Source of the DNA: DASSWB01 sp035705495
Lineage (GTDB): Bacteria; Bacteroidota; Bacteroidia; Flavobacteriales; Flavobacteriaceae
Length of the DNA stretch: 9,571 nucleotides
Direction: 5' to 3'
Assembly (NCBI GenBank): GCA_035705495.1
Contig: DASSWB010000065.1
Span: 1-9,571 of the forward strand
Shown here: one piece after another, positions 1 to 5,246 of the stretch
Numbering within the stretch: the first letter of the stretch is position 1
Layout: the number at the start of each line of letters is the position of its first letter
Translations under genes and position numbers: made by a program
Notes under the pieces: model-generated
Seen by the model: only the letters and a program-made list of their open reading frames with translations
Database searches by the model: none
What the model was told of the DNA's origin: nothing

Positions 1-261
1 ATACATGTCGCCGGGACCCATTTCCATCGTGACTTTTTTGCCTTCATCCTGCACGTGGACTTTTATATTCCCTTCCAATTGATAAAAAAGCTCCTCGGTT
101 TCGTTGTAATGATAATCCTTGCGCGCGTTGGGACCACCGACGACCATCACAATATAATCATCAGCATCTTTATAAAGGTTTTTGTTCCCAACCGGCGGTT
201 TCAGCAAATCCCGATTTTCAGCAATCCATTTTTTAAGGTTGAAAGGTTTTTGTACAGGCAT
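1..261 (-). CDS. nbaC: 3-hydroxyanthranilate 3,4-dioxygenase, N-terminal part (runs off left edge)
   Basis: Cytosolic non-haem Fe(II) dioxygenase that opens the ring of 3-hydroxyanthranilate to 2-amino-3-carboxymuconate semialdehyde in the kynurenine branch of tryptophan degradation (family knowledge). The 87 visible codons read from an ATG at 261-259 and stay open to base 1; roughly the first half of a ~175-residue protein is present. Family-specific stretches are ENRDLLKPPVGNK (residues 15-27), VMVVGGPNARKDYH (38-51) and NETEELFYQLEG (53-64). The cupin iron ligands His51 and Glu57 and the substrate-binding Arg47 fall at the same numbers as in the characterised Cupriavidus enzyme; the third ligand (His95 there) lies beyond the window edge. 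The start is fixed by the match to the family N-terminus. The nearest gene upstream on this strand ends at 613, so it probably has its own promoter in the 351-bp gap, but I found no convincing one. Confidence 0.93.
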   Translation of the reverse strand, partial: MPVQKPFNLKKWIAENRDLLKPPVGNKNLYKDADDYIVMVVGGPNARKDYHYNETEELFYQLEGNIKVHVQDEGKKVTMEMGPGDMY

Positions 262-612
262 TTTTTTGATTTTTTTGGAATTATAAAATTAAGGAATTTG
301 TCGGGGAAAAGCTTTAAAAAACCGGATTGACATTTTGTTTGTGGAAATATTTGGACCTTTCTCTGCTTCATTTTCAAGAAAGTTGATCCTATCCACTGTG
401 GATTAAGAAAAAAAAAGGTTTATCCGCTCCAGCTTCCAAGACGGTGGTTTATATTTCCACAGAAAAATCGGATGAGTTCGAAACCAATAATTAAACTATA
501 CACTCAATAGGCTCCAAGTAATTTTGACGGCAAAAAAAAGGCGAAAGATGGTAGAACGGAAATATTTTGCCTGATTCTGAAAATTATCTGGAGCAAAAAA
601 ATAGTTTACCTT
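262..612. other. Intergenic region with inverted repeats, no gene seen
   Basis: A 351-bp gap between the end of the YceI gene and the start of the dioxygenase gene, both on the minus strand. I see no credible coding sequence, RNA gene or complete TTG/TAnnTTTG promoter in it. It holds an 11-nt inverted repeat (TGTGGAAATAT at 340-350, its exact reverse complement at 451-461), a compact palindrome ATCCACTGTGGAT at 391-403 between the two arms, and a direct repeat GGTTTAT near 418 and 447. A-runs near 407-416 and 534-540 give U-runs on the minus strand, but neither follows a convincing GC-rich hairpin, so I call no terminator for the YceI transcript. Confidence 0.5.
340..461. repeat. Inverted-repeat pair around a central palindrome
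   Basis: Arms at 340-350 (TGTGGAAATAT) and 451-461 (ATATTTCCACA) are perfect reverse complements over 11 nt with 100 nt between them. Midway lies ATCCACTGTGGAT (391-403), a 6-bp palindrome around one base, which also contains the GTGGA core of the arms. Such a set could be paired binding sites for a regulator of the dioxygenase gene, or the stem of a structured leader or trailer RNA. Chance in AT-rich DNA is possible; function is inferred only. Confidence 0.3.
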
Positions 613-1161
613 TCATTTCCGCCCAATCAGGGAAAAATTAACTGTGATCGTTACCTGTTGCGCGACTTTCTTCCTGATCAAATTCGGGATGTCTATGGCA
701 AATTCTTCAGGATTCACATCAAAGGAAGTGGATACCAAAACCATATTTCCTTTACGCCGAAAATTGATCATCAAATTTTCAATCTTTTTGGTTTTTCCGT
801 GAAATTCCAGGAGGCCGTTCAGCACAAAGGTTTTCCCCTCGGCTCCAATTTTGTCAAAATCCCAATTACTGAACCTTCCTTTGAATGTGGCCTTGGGAAA
901 TTGGGCTGATTCGGCATAATTTTCATTAAAATGCTCTTCCATCAAAGCATTTTCAAACCTAAAGCCTTGCACAAGGACCAAAGCGGCAAATTCGCCATTT
1001 TCTGTATTTAAAATAGCGGTTGCAGCATCGGTTTTGGCGGCCACGGGTTCAAAAGAAGGCACGGAAGCTTCAAAAGATACTTCTCCGTTGCGTGTAATCC
1101 ATTTCTGCTGAGCCACAACAGATGCTGAAATTAAAAACAAGATAAGACTCAGTTTTTTCAT
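613..1161 (-). CDS. YceI-family periplasmic protein
   Basis: 182-residue exported protein of the YceI family, lipocalin-like beta-barrels that bind isoprenoid or other lipophilic molecules in the periplasm (family knowledge). Residues 1-18 form a signal peptide (MKKLSLILFLISASVVAQ) with probable cleavage after Ala-Gln. The mature part has the typical YceI order: an early beta-hairpin region to ~70, then HFNENYAESAQFPKATFKG (77-95), LNGLLEFHGKTKKIENL (114-130), and a C-terminal SFDVNPEEFAIDIP segment (146-159). Length is normal for the family. The ATG at 1161 is immediately followed by the signal peptide, so the start is secure. It is the last gene of the minus-strand redox cluster, 10 bp downstream of the cytochrome gene and almost certainly cotranscribed with it. 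YceI genes often lie beside cytochromes and electron carriers, suggesting storage or delivery of a quinone-like lipid; the ligand here is unknown. Confidence 0.9.
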   Translation of the reverse strand: MKKLSLILFLISASVVAQQKWITRNGEVSFEASVPSFEPVAAKTDAATAILNTENGEFAALVLVQGFRFENALMEEHFNENYAESAQFPKATFKGRFSNWDFDKIGAEGKTFVLNGLLEFHGKTKKIENLMINFRRKGNMVLVSTSFDVNPEEFAIDIPNLIRKKVAQQVTITVNFSLIGRK

Positions 1162-1171
1162 TTTGTAAAAA

Positions 1172-1534
1172 TTATTCGGGGAAACCTTGTTCCGCCCAGT
1201 TTATAATTTGGTCTATCAACGTTTGTGGCAACCTAGGTCCTCCTAACGGCATTGCCCCCGTTTCTCCCTGCTGTTTTTGAATCCTATCCAGCAATCCGCG
1301 CTCTAGAACTGCTTGTTTTACATCTTCATATTCCACCAACGACATGGGCGCAGCATTCACAGGCGGATTGTTATGACAAATGATACAGTTGTTGTCGATA
1401 ATCGGTTTTATCTGTTCATGATACGTCAAGTTTTCGGGATTTTCATCTTGCAAAAAATCATCTTCATGTGCATTTGTACAAGAAATTTGCAACACACAAA
1501 AAAACAGGATGAGAGAAAGGATTTTGTAATTCAT
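1172..1534 (-). CDS. Single-haem c-type cytochrome lipoprotein
   Basis: 120-residue small electron-transfer protein, predicted to be lipid-anchored and to face the periplasm. Residues 1-18 form a hydrophobic signal ending in LQIS, followed by Cys19, a lipobox-like site (Gln at -3 is not ideal, but Bacteroidota lipoboxes are relaxed). A haem-attachment motif CIICH sits at residues 50-54, and Met95 in the AMPLGGP segment is the likely distal axial ligand. The C-terminus (QTLIDQIINWAEQGFPE) resembles the last helix of cytochrome-c-like domains of the kind found in Bacteroidota, where a CxxCH stretch is followed by a MPxGG turn. The gene lies 58 bp after the DUF5777 gene and 10 bp before the YceI gene on the same strand. 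Its partners are probably the cupredoxin upstream or a terminal oxidase or reductase encoded elsewhere; no oxidase subunit is present in the window. Confidence 0.85.
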   Translation of the reverse strand: MNYKILSLILFFCVLQISCTNAHEDDFLQDENPENLTYHEQIKPIIDNNCIICHNNPPVNAAPMSLVEYEDVKQAVLERGLLDRIQKQQGETGAMPLGGPRLPQTLIDQIINWAEQGFPE

Positions 1535-1592
1535 AAGATTAGGTCTTCAATTTTTTTCATTTATAAAATGCTGTTCTCTTTCTCGATGATTT

Positions 1593-2438
1593 TTAAAAGA
1601 ACCGACTTAAGTTAAATCCGAAGAAAATATCTCCGTCGGTCCAGTCGCCCGTTGCTTCGCTAAGGAATTTATTCGTCATCATAGGTTGGGCATTGGAAAA
1701 AAGCAACTGAAAAACATGTCCGCCGGTTTCGATATCAACTCCTATGGAAAGCGGATTTGAAAAAGGTGAATTTTCTGCCCGGTTTAAATGAATTCCATAA
1801 TCTGCATTCAACGAGAATCTCTTGGTGATTTTATATCTACCGCCTATTCCAATTGCGTATTGCGTGTTTTCTTGCTCGGGATTGGCAATAAAATTATCAT
1901 GGAAAACCGTAGGGGCGACTTCCGCAGAAAAATTCTCCGTGAATTTTCTTGCGATCAAAACTTGCATGGTATATCCCAAACGATGTTTAAATTCCAAACC
2001 CGGTAAATTCTCTTCTTCCAGTCCCGAATTGACCAAAAAGCTGCTAAAACCAACAACAGTAACCGGCATTCCTTCCGTTTGCTGTTGTAACAATCCGAAT
2101 TTAGCAGACAAATCATAAATTTTCCCGTATGAACTTCTTGATGCACTTAACTGAAAACCATCAGTGAGGCCGTAAATAAACTTGATGTCCGTAACCGCGT
2201 CATCCAACCCAAAAAAGGTATCAAAACCGTTTTTTACGCTGCCAAAGCGATGCGAGACCACAAATGCCAACTGATTTTGAGCAACCATTTTAGTCGATTC
2301 GAAATTGACGATTTTCAAACCTTTAAATGTAGCTAACACGGGTGTCACAGTCGCATTTTGATCTATTTCATCCAAGAGATCATCTTGTGCGAAAGCAGAT
2401 AAACTGCAGCAAAATATAAGGAACAGTATATTTTTCAT
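1593..2438 (-). CDS. DUF5777-type beta-barrel protein, probably outer membrane
   Basis: 281-residue protein read from the ATG at 2438-2436. Residues 1-18 form a signal peptide (MKNILFLIFCCSLSAFAQ), followed by an acidic linker and a series of alternating beta-strands ending in aromatic Phe (…NLSRFF), as in outer-membrane barrels. The segment FESTKMVAQNQLAFVVSHRFG, with the following FGLDDAVTDIKFIYGLTDGFQLSASRS, is what I associate with the Bacteroidota family DUF5777; function is unknown. An in-frame TTG at 2462 would add eight residues, but it lies in the loop of a terminator-like hairpin and would put charged and polar residues before the signal peptide, so ATG 2438 is preferred. The gene is fourth-to-last in the cluster of cupredoxin, cytochrome c and YceI genes, suggesting an outer-membrane part of the same redox or lipid-handling system. 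The hairpin just ahead of the ATG makes its expression level relative to the cupredoxin uncertain. Confidence 0.82.
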   Translation of the reverse strand: MKNILFLIFCCSLSAFAQDDLLDEIDQNATVTPVLATFKGLKIVNFESTKMVAQNQLAFVVSHRFGSVKNGFDTFFGLDDAVTDIKFIYGLTDGFQLSASRSSYGKIYDLSAKFGLLQQQTEGMPVTVVGFSSFLVNSGLEEENLPGLEFKHRLGYTMQVLIARKFTENFSAEVAPTVFHDNFIANPEQENTQYAIGIGGRYKITKRFSLNADYGIHLNRAENSPFSNPLSIGVDIETGGHVFQLLFSNAQPMMTNKFLSEATGDWTDGDIFFGFNLSRFF

Positions 2439-2442
2439 AATC

Positions 2443-2471
2443 AAAAAAATCTGCCTATTCAAAATAGGCAG
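2443..2471 (-). terminator. Intrinsic terminator-like hairpin between cupredoxin and DUF5777 genes
   Basis: On the minus strand a 9-bp stem (CTGCCTATT/AATAGGCAG, 2471-2463 with 2459-2451) closes a 3-nt loop and is followed after one A by seven Ts (2449-2443). This is the classical rho-independent form. It begins 11 bp after the cupredoxin stop codon, and its T-run ends only four bases before the ATG of the DUF5777 gene. There is no space for a separate promoter between them, so it probably acts as a partial terminator that lowers readthrough into the downstream genes. On the plus strand the stem is followed only by a mixed A/T run, so it is much weaker in that direction. Confidence 0.75.
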
Positions 2472-2482
2472 TTTTAAAAATT

Positions 2483-3073
2483 TTACTTTTTGATAAAGTT
2501 CATTCTTTTTACGGCTTCGCCCTGTGTAAATTCAACAATATACACCCCGCTGCTCCAATTGGAAACATCAACATTCGCAGCATTTTCGGAGCCATCAATT
2601 GAGAATTTCCCGGTAAAGAGGGTTTTACCGTTCAGGTCATAAACCTGGACATCAATGCTCCCAATGATGCCGCTAAATTGTAAGTTTAATTGTGTGCTCG
2701 ACGGATTGGGATACACAGCAAAATCCACATCTTTGAAATGATTCACACCCATTGACGGATTCACGGTAATCACGCCCTGCATACTTGGATGGATTCCACA
2801 ATGGTAAGCATTGCTTCCTTGTTGCGTGAAGGTATATTCAAAGGTTTCACCCTGGTTAAAAGTGCCGCTTTCAAAGCTTTCCGTGCTTCCTGCATCAGAA
2901 GTAACCGTGTGAGGCGCAGAGTCTGTTATCGTCCAAATAACGGTGTCGCCTTCTTCAATTTCCAGACTTGCGTCTTCTACACTTATGCCCATGTACCAAT
3001 CCAATTGATGGGTATTTTGAGCGTTGAGAGCCATTCCGCCCATAAAAAGAAAAATTAGTAATCTTGTTTTCAT
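2483..3073 (-). CDS. Secreted cupredoxin with type IX secretion sorting domain
   Basis: 196-residue blue-copper-like protein. Residues 1-18 are a signal peptide (MKTRLLIFLFMGGMALNA). Residues ~22-104 form a plastocyanin/pseudoazurin-type domain with a complete type 1 copper site: His55 (SAPHTVTS), Cys92 (YHCGIH), His95 and Met98. Residues ~117-196 are a Por secretion system C-terminal sorting domain with the hallmark YPNPSS (120-125), VYDLNGKTL, SGVYIVEF and a basic end (MNFIKK). By family knowledge this tail directs export through the type IX secretion system, with removal of the tail and attachment to the cell surface, so copper-dependent electron transfer would occur at or outside the outer membrane. 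The gene is 19 bp downstream of the OB-fold gene. A surface cupredoxin next to a periplasmic cytochrome c suggests an electron path across the outer membrane, but this is inference; copper sequestration or stress defence is also possible. Confidence 0.92.
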   Translation of the reverse strand: MKTRLLIFLFMGGMALNAQNTHQLDWYMGISVEDASLEIEEGDTVIWTITDSAPHTVTSDAGSTESFESGTFNQGETFEYTFTQQGSNAYHCGIHPSMQGVITVNPSMGVNHFKDVDFAVYPNPSSTQLNLQFSGIIGSIDVQVYDLNGKTLFTGKFSIDGSENAANVDVSNWSSGVYIVEFTQGEAVKRMNFIKK

Positions 3074-3092
3074 AATAAATGGTTTTTGGTTA

Positions 3093-3473
3093 TTAATTTT
3101 TTGAAATTAGCGTGCATTGATCCAGTTTTACCTGTTCCATTAAATCGTCATATCCGATACAGCGACCCTTGATACTGATTTTATCTCCTATTTTAGCTTT
3201 TGGTGTTTCTTCGAAATCGCAAAAGACTTTTTGATCCAAAATCAAAAAATCCTTTTTTAATTCGGTGACTATGCCTGAAACTTCAATGGTTTTGTTGAGA
3301 TAAAGTGATTCCGATTTTGTGGTGTTGGAAAGGAATTCTTTCCCTAAAGTATCGGCCGTCACGACAAAGGCCGCGTCTTCTTTTTGAATGTTGCGATGCT
3401 CTTGATAAACGTATTTGTACACTACCAACAGGAGTAGCAACAAAATACCTAAGCCGATTAATAATTTCTTCAT
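3093..3473 (-). CDS. Membrane-anchored OB-fold protein (tRNA_anti-like family)
   Basis: 126-residue protein. Residues ~3-22 (KLLIGLGILLLLLLVVYKYV) form one very hydrophobic helix, either a membrane anchor or an uncleaved signal; no lipobox cysteine is present. After a polar linker, residues ~57-122 read as an OB-fold: YLNKTIEVSGIVTEL, DFLILDQKVFCDF, AKIGDKISIKGRCIGYDD, VKLDQCTLI. This pattern matches the tRNA_anti-like putative membrane or lipoprotein family of Bacteroidota; despite the name no tRNA role is known. Cys85, Cys105 and Cys120 lie in the domain, but no metal motif is evident. It is the first gene of the minus-strand redox cluster (19 bp before the cupredoxin gene), so the cluster promoter should lie in 3474-3724, which is very AT-rich near the gene. 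I found no good TAnnTTTG box there. Confidence 0.8.
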   Translation of the reverse strand: MKKLLIGLGILLLLLLVVYKYVYQEHRNIQKEDAAFVVTADTLGKEFLSNTTKSESLYLNKTIEVSGIVTELKKDFLILDQKVFCDFEETPKAKIGDKISIKGRCIGYDDLMEQVKLDQCTLISKN

Positions 3474-3639
3474 TTGAAAAAAATTTTAACCCCGAACAAT
3501 AATCATTAATAAATTTATAAATTTTAATCCAAATATTTGATAATAATAAAATTATATTATTCTCTTTATTGATATTCCTATTAAAATTGAGGTTTTTTAT
3601 TGAACTTTTTATATTGTTGATCCCTCTGCAAGATTTTCA

Positions 3640-3700
3640 AAAGCAACGTTACGAAGCGGATTCTGCGCCGCCGCATTCTGACACCGAAGCTTTTCTATAA
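3640..3700. other. GC-rich patch in an otherwise AT-rich intergenic region
   Basis: Between the OB-fold gene and the DoxX gene, the stretch around 3650-3695 is markedly GC-richer than the AT-dominated DNA at 3485-3620. It contains two copies of ATTCTG flanking a CGCCGCCGC-like core. A short potential hairpin (GCGG with CCGC, 8-nt loop) lies within it, but it is not followed by a T-run. It could be a decayed gene fragment, a dispersed repeat or a weak transcription-end structure for the DoxX gene. I see no gene in it on either strand. Confidence 0.25.
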
Positions 3701-3724
3701 CCGTTGTTTTTGTGGCTAATTCCA

Positions 3725-4111
3725 TTAGTTGGTTTTTGCTTCAACTGTGTTTTTTGCATATAATTTTGCCAAACAGAAAGCAGCTATCGCCATCACCAAA
3801 TCCCGAACCGCCACATCTATATAGTTCCAGCTAAAAATGAGTGTTAAAGCAATTATTACCAACCATAAGGATACAATATAAGCTCCTATTTCTGTTTTGG
3901 TAAGGACTAGGATTCCTGCCACAATTTCAATAACTCCAACAATCATGATCAATATGGAAGGATCGAAGGGAATAAAATCCGCGAATGCTTCGGGGATGTA
4001 CTGGCTCCAATCGGTTAAAATATTAGTGAATTTATCCAGTCCTGCTACAATTGGCACAAGTCCGAAGGTAAATTTCAATATATTCTTAACTAGTTTTACG
4101 TTGGTTTCCAT
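3725..4111 (-). CDS. DoxX-like small membrane protein
   Basis: 128-residue integral inner-membrane protein with four predicted helices: ~8-25 (VKNILKFTFGLVPIVAGL), ~52-71 (SILIMIVGVIEIVAGILVLT), ~76-95 (GAYIVSLWLVIIALTLIFSW) and ~100-118 (AVRDLVMAIAAFCLAKLYA). The pattern of GLVPIVAGLDKF in helix 1, GVIEIVAGIL in helix 2 and RDLVMAIAAFCLA in helix 4 is typical of the DoxX/DoxX-like family. That family includes thiosulfate:quinone oxidoreductase subunits and oxidative-stress membrane proteins, but most members have no known activity, and I assign none here. It is a separate unit: 251 bp separate its stop from the OB-fold gene, and its upstream side faces the gap where gene direction changes. 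Two palindromic sequences at 4140-4179 lie just ahead of it and may be its operator. The ATG at 4111 is the only reasonable start. Confidence 0.82.
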   Translation of the reverse strand: METNVKLVKNILKFTFGLVPIVAGLDKFTNILTDWSQYIPEAFADFIPFDPSILIMIVGVIEIVAGILVLTKTEIGAYIVSLWLVIIALTLIFSWNYIDVAVRDLVMAIAAFCLAKLYAKNTVEAKTN

Positions 4112-4139
4112 TGGTTGGCTTTTTAAATTGGTTATACTC

Positions 4140-4179
4140 TTTGGATATCCGATATCTCAAATGGATACAAAATTTTGTA
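4140..4179. promoter_or_regulatory. Palindromes upstream of the DoxX gene, possible operator
   Basis: Positions 4166-4179 read TACAAAATTTTGTA, a perfect 14-bp palindrome. Positions 4143-4156 contain GATATC twice, one base apart, flanked by TTTG on the left and CAAA on the right. Both lie 29-68 bp ahead of the DoxX ATG on the minus strand, where a promoter and repressor site would be expected. The AT content makes chance palindromes common, so the call is tentative. Confidence 0.25.
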
Positions 4180-4222
4180 ACTTTTTTTTTAAAGCAACCT
4201 CTAAATAGAAAAGAAAAACAGA

Positions 4223-4321
4223 ATGAAGGTCCTGAAAATTAACGACTTCGAGAACCAAAAATTAAGTGCACCTCGAACTTATAAAACAAATCCGGTAGCA
4301 GCGCATATAAAAAATTGCTGA
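4223..4321 (+). CDS. Doubtful 32-residue ORF
   Basis: ATG at 4223 to TGA at 4319-4321, encoding MKVLKINDFENQKLSAP followed by a basic stretch and ending in Lys-Asn-Cys. The beginning resembles the leader start of Bacteroidota ribosomal peptide precursors (M-K-x-L-K-I-x-D-F…K-L-S), but there is no double-glycine cleavage site, and no maturation enzyme or transporter lies nearby. It could be a decayed gene start at the cassette junction or simply a chance ORF. Confidence 0.15.
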   Translation: MKVLKINDFENQKLSAPRTYKTNPVAAHIKNC

Positions 4322-4458
4322 TCTTCGGGTTTAAAATATTGGTTTACTTTTAAACTTTGAGTTACGGCGGATTAATACTGACAAATCCAACCACAACTTT
4401 TAATAACGCTTTGTCGGGTTAGAACAATGAATGCAGCCTTCAAACTTTTAAATGTTTT

Positions 4459-4968
4459 ATGATTGAAAATGATTATGAAATCGACAACTATATTGATCCT
4501 AGCTTGACCTATGATAAGATTTCGGATAAATTAAAAATTGGTCAATTAGTTTTGAACGATGAAAAGAAAAAAATTGAAAAAGTTAATCTTAAAACCTTAC
4601 AAGAAATAATTGAATTTGAAAGAGGAAATAATAAAAAACAGAAGTACTTTCTTTTAAGATTAAGGGATAAATGGCTCCTAAGCATTTTCGATTTTGATGC
4701 AAAATTTCTAGCTCCACAAAATATGACTGTTTTCACTTCTAGAAAACACCATCTTAAAATTCATAAGACACAAGACTATCGGATTGCTTACACTATAAGG
4801 GAAAATAAAGGTAGTGGCGGTTTTAAAGGACATCATCATTTTAAACCACTTGTAATGACGGTGAATGAATTAATGGATCATTTATACCTTATAAAAAGGC
4901 AAGTTTTTGATTTTTCTGAGAAAGATATAGAATATATAAATGAAGTTTTTAAAGATGAAATTAATTAA
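4459..4968 (+). CDS. Hypothetical protein, 169 aa, beside restriction-modification genes
   Basis: I do not recognise this protein. It has no signal peptide or membrane segment, so it should be cytosolic. Residues 1-60 are acidic/basic and lysine-rich, with a helical look (DEKKKIEKVNLKTLQEIIEF). Residues 61-115 alternate hydrophobic and polar residues like a beta-rich fold (KYFLLRLRDKWLLSIFDFD, then a basic RKHHLKIHK at 95-103). Residues 118-130 contain a conspicuous GSGGFKGHHHFKP stretch, a possible metal- or nucleotide-contacting loop. The C-terminus is helical and acidic. The ATG at 4459 is preceded by an AT-rich leader with no Shine-Dalgarno, as usual in this phylum. It lies on the same strand as the methyltransferase, 278 bp ahead of it, with the same AT-rich codon use. 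It probably travels with the cassette, but nothing shows it is part of the restriction system. Confidence 0.7.
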   Translation: MIENDYEIDNYIDPSLTYDKISDKLKIGQLVLNDEKKKIEKVNLKTLQEIIEFERGNNKKQKYFLLRLRDKWLLSIFDFDAKFLAPQNMTVFTSRKHHLKIHKTQDYRIAYTIRENKGSGGFKGHHHFKPLVMTVNELMDHLYLIKRQVFDFSEKDIEYINEVFKDEIN

Positions 4969-5007
4969 AATTTGAAGCAATATTGAAACTTTTCATCCCA
5001 ACTTTAA

Positions 5008-5015
5008 TAGATTTG
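5008..5015 (+). promoter_or_regulatory. Possible distal -7 box (TAGATTTG)
   Basis: TAGATTTG matches the Bacteroidota -7 consensus TAnnTTTG. A TTG at 4983-4985 lies 22 nt upstream, slightly more than the usual 19-21. If used, the transcript would start near 5020 and have a ~225-nt leader covering all the repeats ahead of the methyltransferase. Confidence 0.3.
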
Positions 5016-5105
5016 GTTCTGACATTCCAAAATTTCTTTATAGATGATTCTTACTTATCTGAAACATTAGGTCTCGATCGATAAAATAAAAATTCACGTT
5101 TCCAA

Positions 5106-5161
5106 CGAATTATTTTCCCGAAAACCGAATATAATTCGCAACCCAACGAATTAAATTCGTT
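5106..5161. promoter_or_regulatory. Three CGAAT-based elements at ~21-bp period, operator-like
   Basis: Two elements have inverted CGAAT…ATTCG arms with a 3-bp spacer: 5126-5138 (CGAATATAATTCG) and 5147-5159 (CGAATTAAATTCG). The second extends to AACGAAT/ATTCGTT arms (5145-5161). A degenerate copy starts at 5106 (CGAATTATTTTCCCG). Their starts are 20 and 21 bp apart, about two helical turns, so bound proteins would lie on one face of the DNA. They sit 86-141 bp before the methyltransferase ATG. A dimeric regulator controlling the restriction operon is the simplest reading, but no helix-turn-helix controller gene is evident in the window. Confidence 0.45.
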
Positions 5162-5202
5162 AAATCTGCATAAAAAGGAAGAGCGAAAGAATAAAATTTA
5201 AA

Positions 5203-5243
5203 ATTTGTCCGTAGATTTGTCCGTGTACGTAAATATGTCCGTA
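5203..5243 (+). repeat. Three direct repeats of an ATTTGTCCGTA-type sequence
   Basis: Copies are ATTTGTCCGTA (5203-5213), ATTTGTCCGTG (5215-5225) and ATATGTCCGTA (5233-5243), with starts 12 and 18 bp apart. They end four bases before the ATG at 5247. Short direct repeats of this kind resemble arm-type sites bound by the N-terminal domains of tyrosine integrases, and the protein encoded immediately after begins with such a domain. Their order and place suggest autoregulation, or a fossil of an integrase gene's upstream region. Confidence 0.5.
5212..5219 (+). promoter_or_regulatory. Possible proximal -7 box (TAGATTTG) within the direct repeats
   Basis: TAGATTTG again matches TAnnTTTG exactly and overlaps the first and second direct repeats. 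Transcription would start near 5225, giving a ~20-nt leader to the ATG at 5247. No TTG is found 19-21 nt upstream, which weakens the call. If real, a protein bound to the repeats would block it. Confidence 0.3.
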
Positions 5244-5246
5244 ACG

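Larger units (their letters stand above)
4112..4458. other. Divergent intergenic region at the left edge of the restriction cassette
   Basis: A 347-bp gap between the minus-strand DoxX gene and the plus-strand 169-aa gene. Near DoxX it holds GGATATCCGATATC (4143-4156) and a perfect 14-bp palindrome TACAAAATTTTGTA (4166-4179), then a T-run and one short ORF at 4223-4321. The remainder (4322-4458) is noncoding in all frames I read. I see no tRNA, no terminal inverted repeats of an insertion sequence and no complete TTG/TAnnTTTG promoter. The switch in gene direction and the rise in A+T to the right make this the probable left junction of an acquired segment. Confidence 0.45.

Noticed and set aside
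55..330. Plus-strand 91-codon ORF
   Set aside because: It is antisense to the well-supported 3-hydroxyanthranilate dioxygenase gene and has no recognisable protein features.
1788..2118. Two plus-strand ORFs of 72 and 98 codons
   Set aside because: Both are antisense to the DUF5777 gene, overlap each other in different frames and show no protein-like features.
2439..2462. TTG start eight codons upstream for the DUF5777 protein
   Set aside because: The TTG lies in the loop of the terminator hairpin, and the extension would precede a clean signal peptide that already starts with ATG.
3542..3561. Hairpin AATAATA/TATTATT ahead of the OB-fold gene
   Set aside because: Made only of A and T in a very AT-rich stretch, with no T-run after it; expected by chance.
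5106..5243. CRISPR array or iteron origin
   Set aside because: Repeats are short, few and of two unrelated kinds, with no spacers of constant length and no replication or cas gene nearby.
5205..5246. Upstream TTG extension of the methyltransferase (14 extra residues)
   Set aside because: The extra codons are just the translated direct repeats, and the protein family start matches the ATG at 5247.
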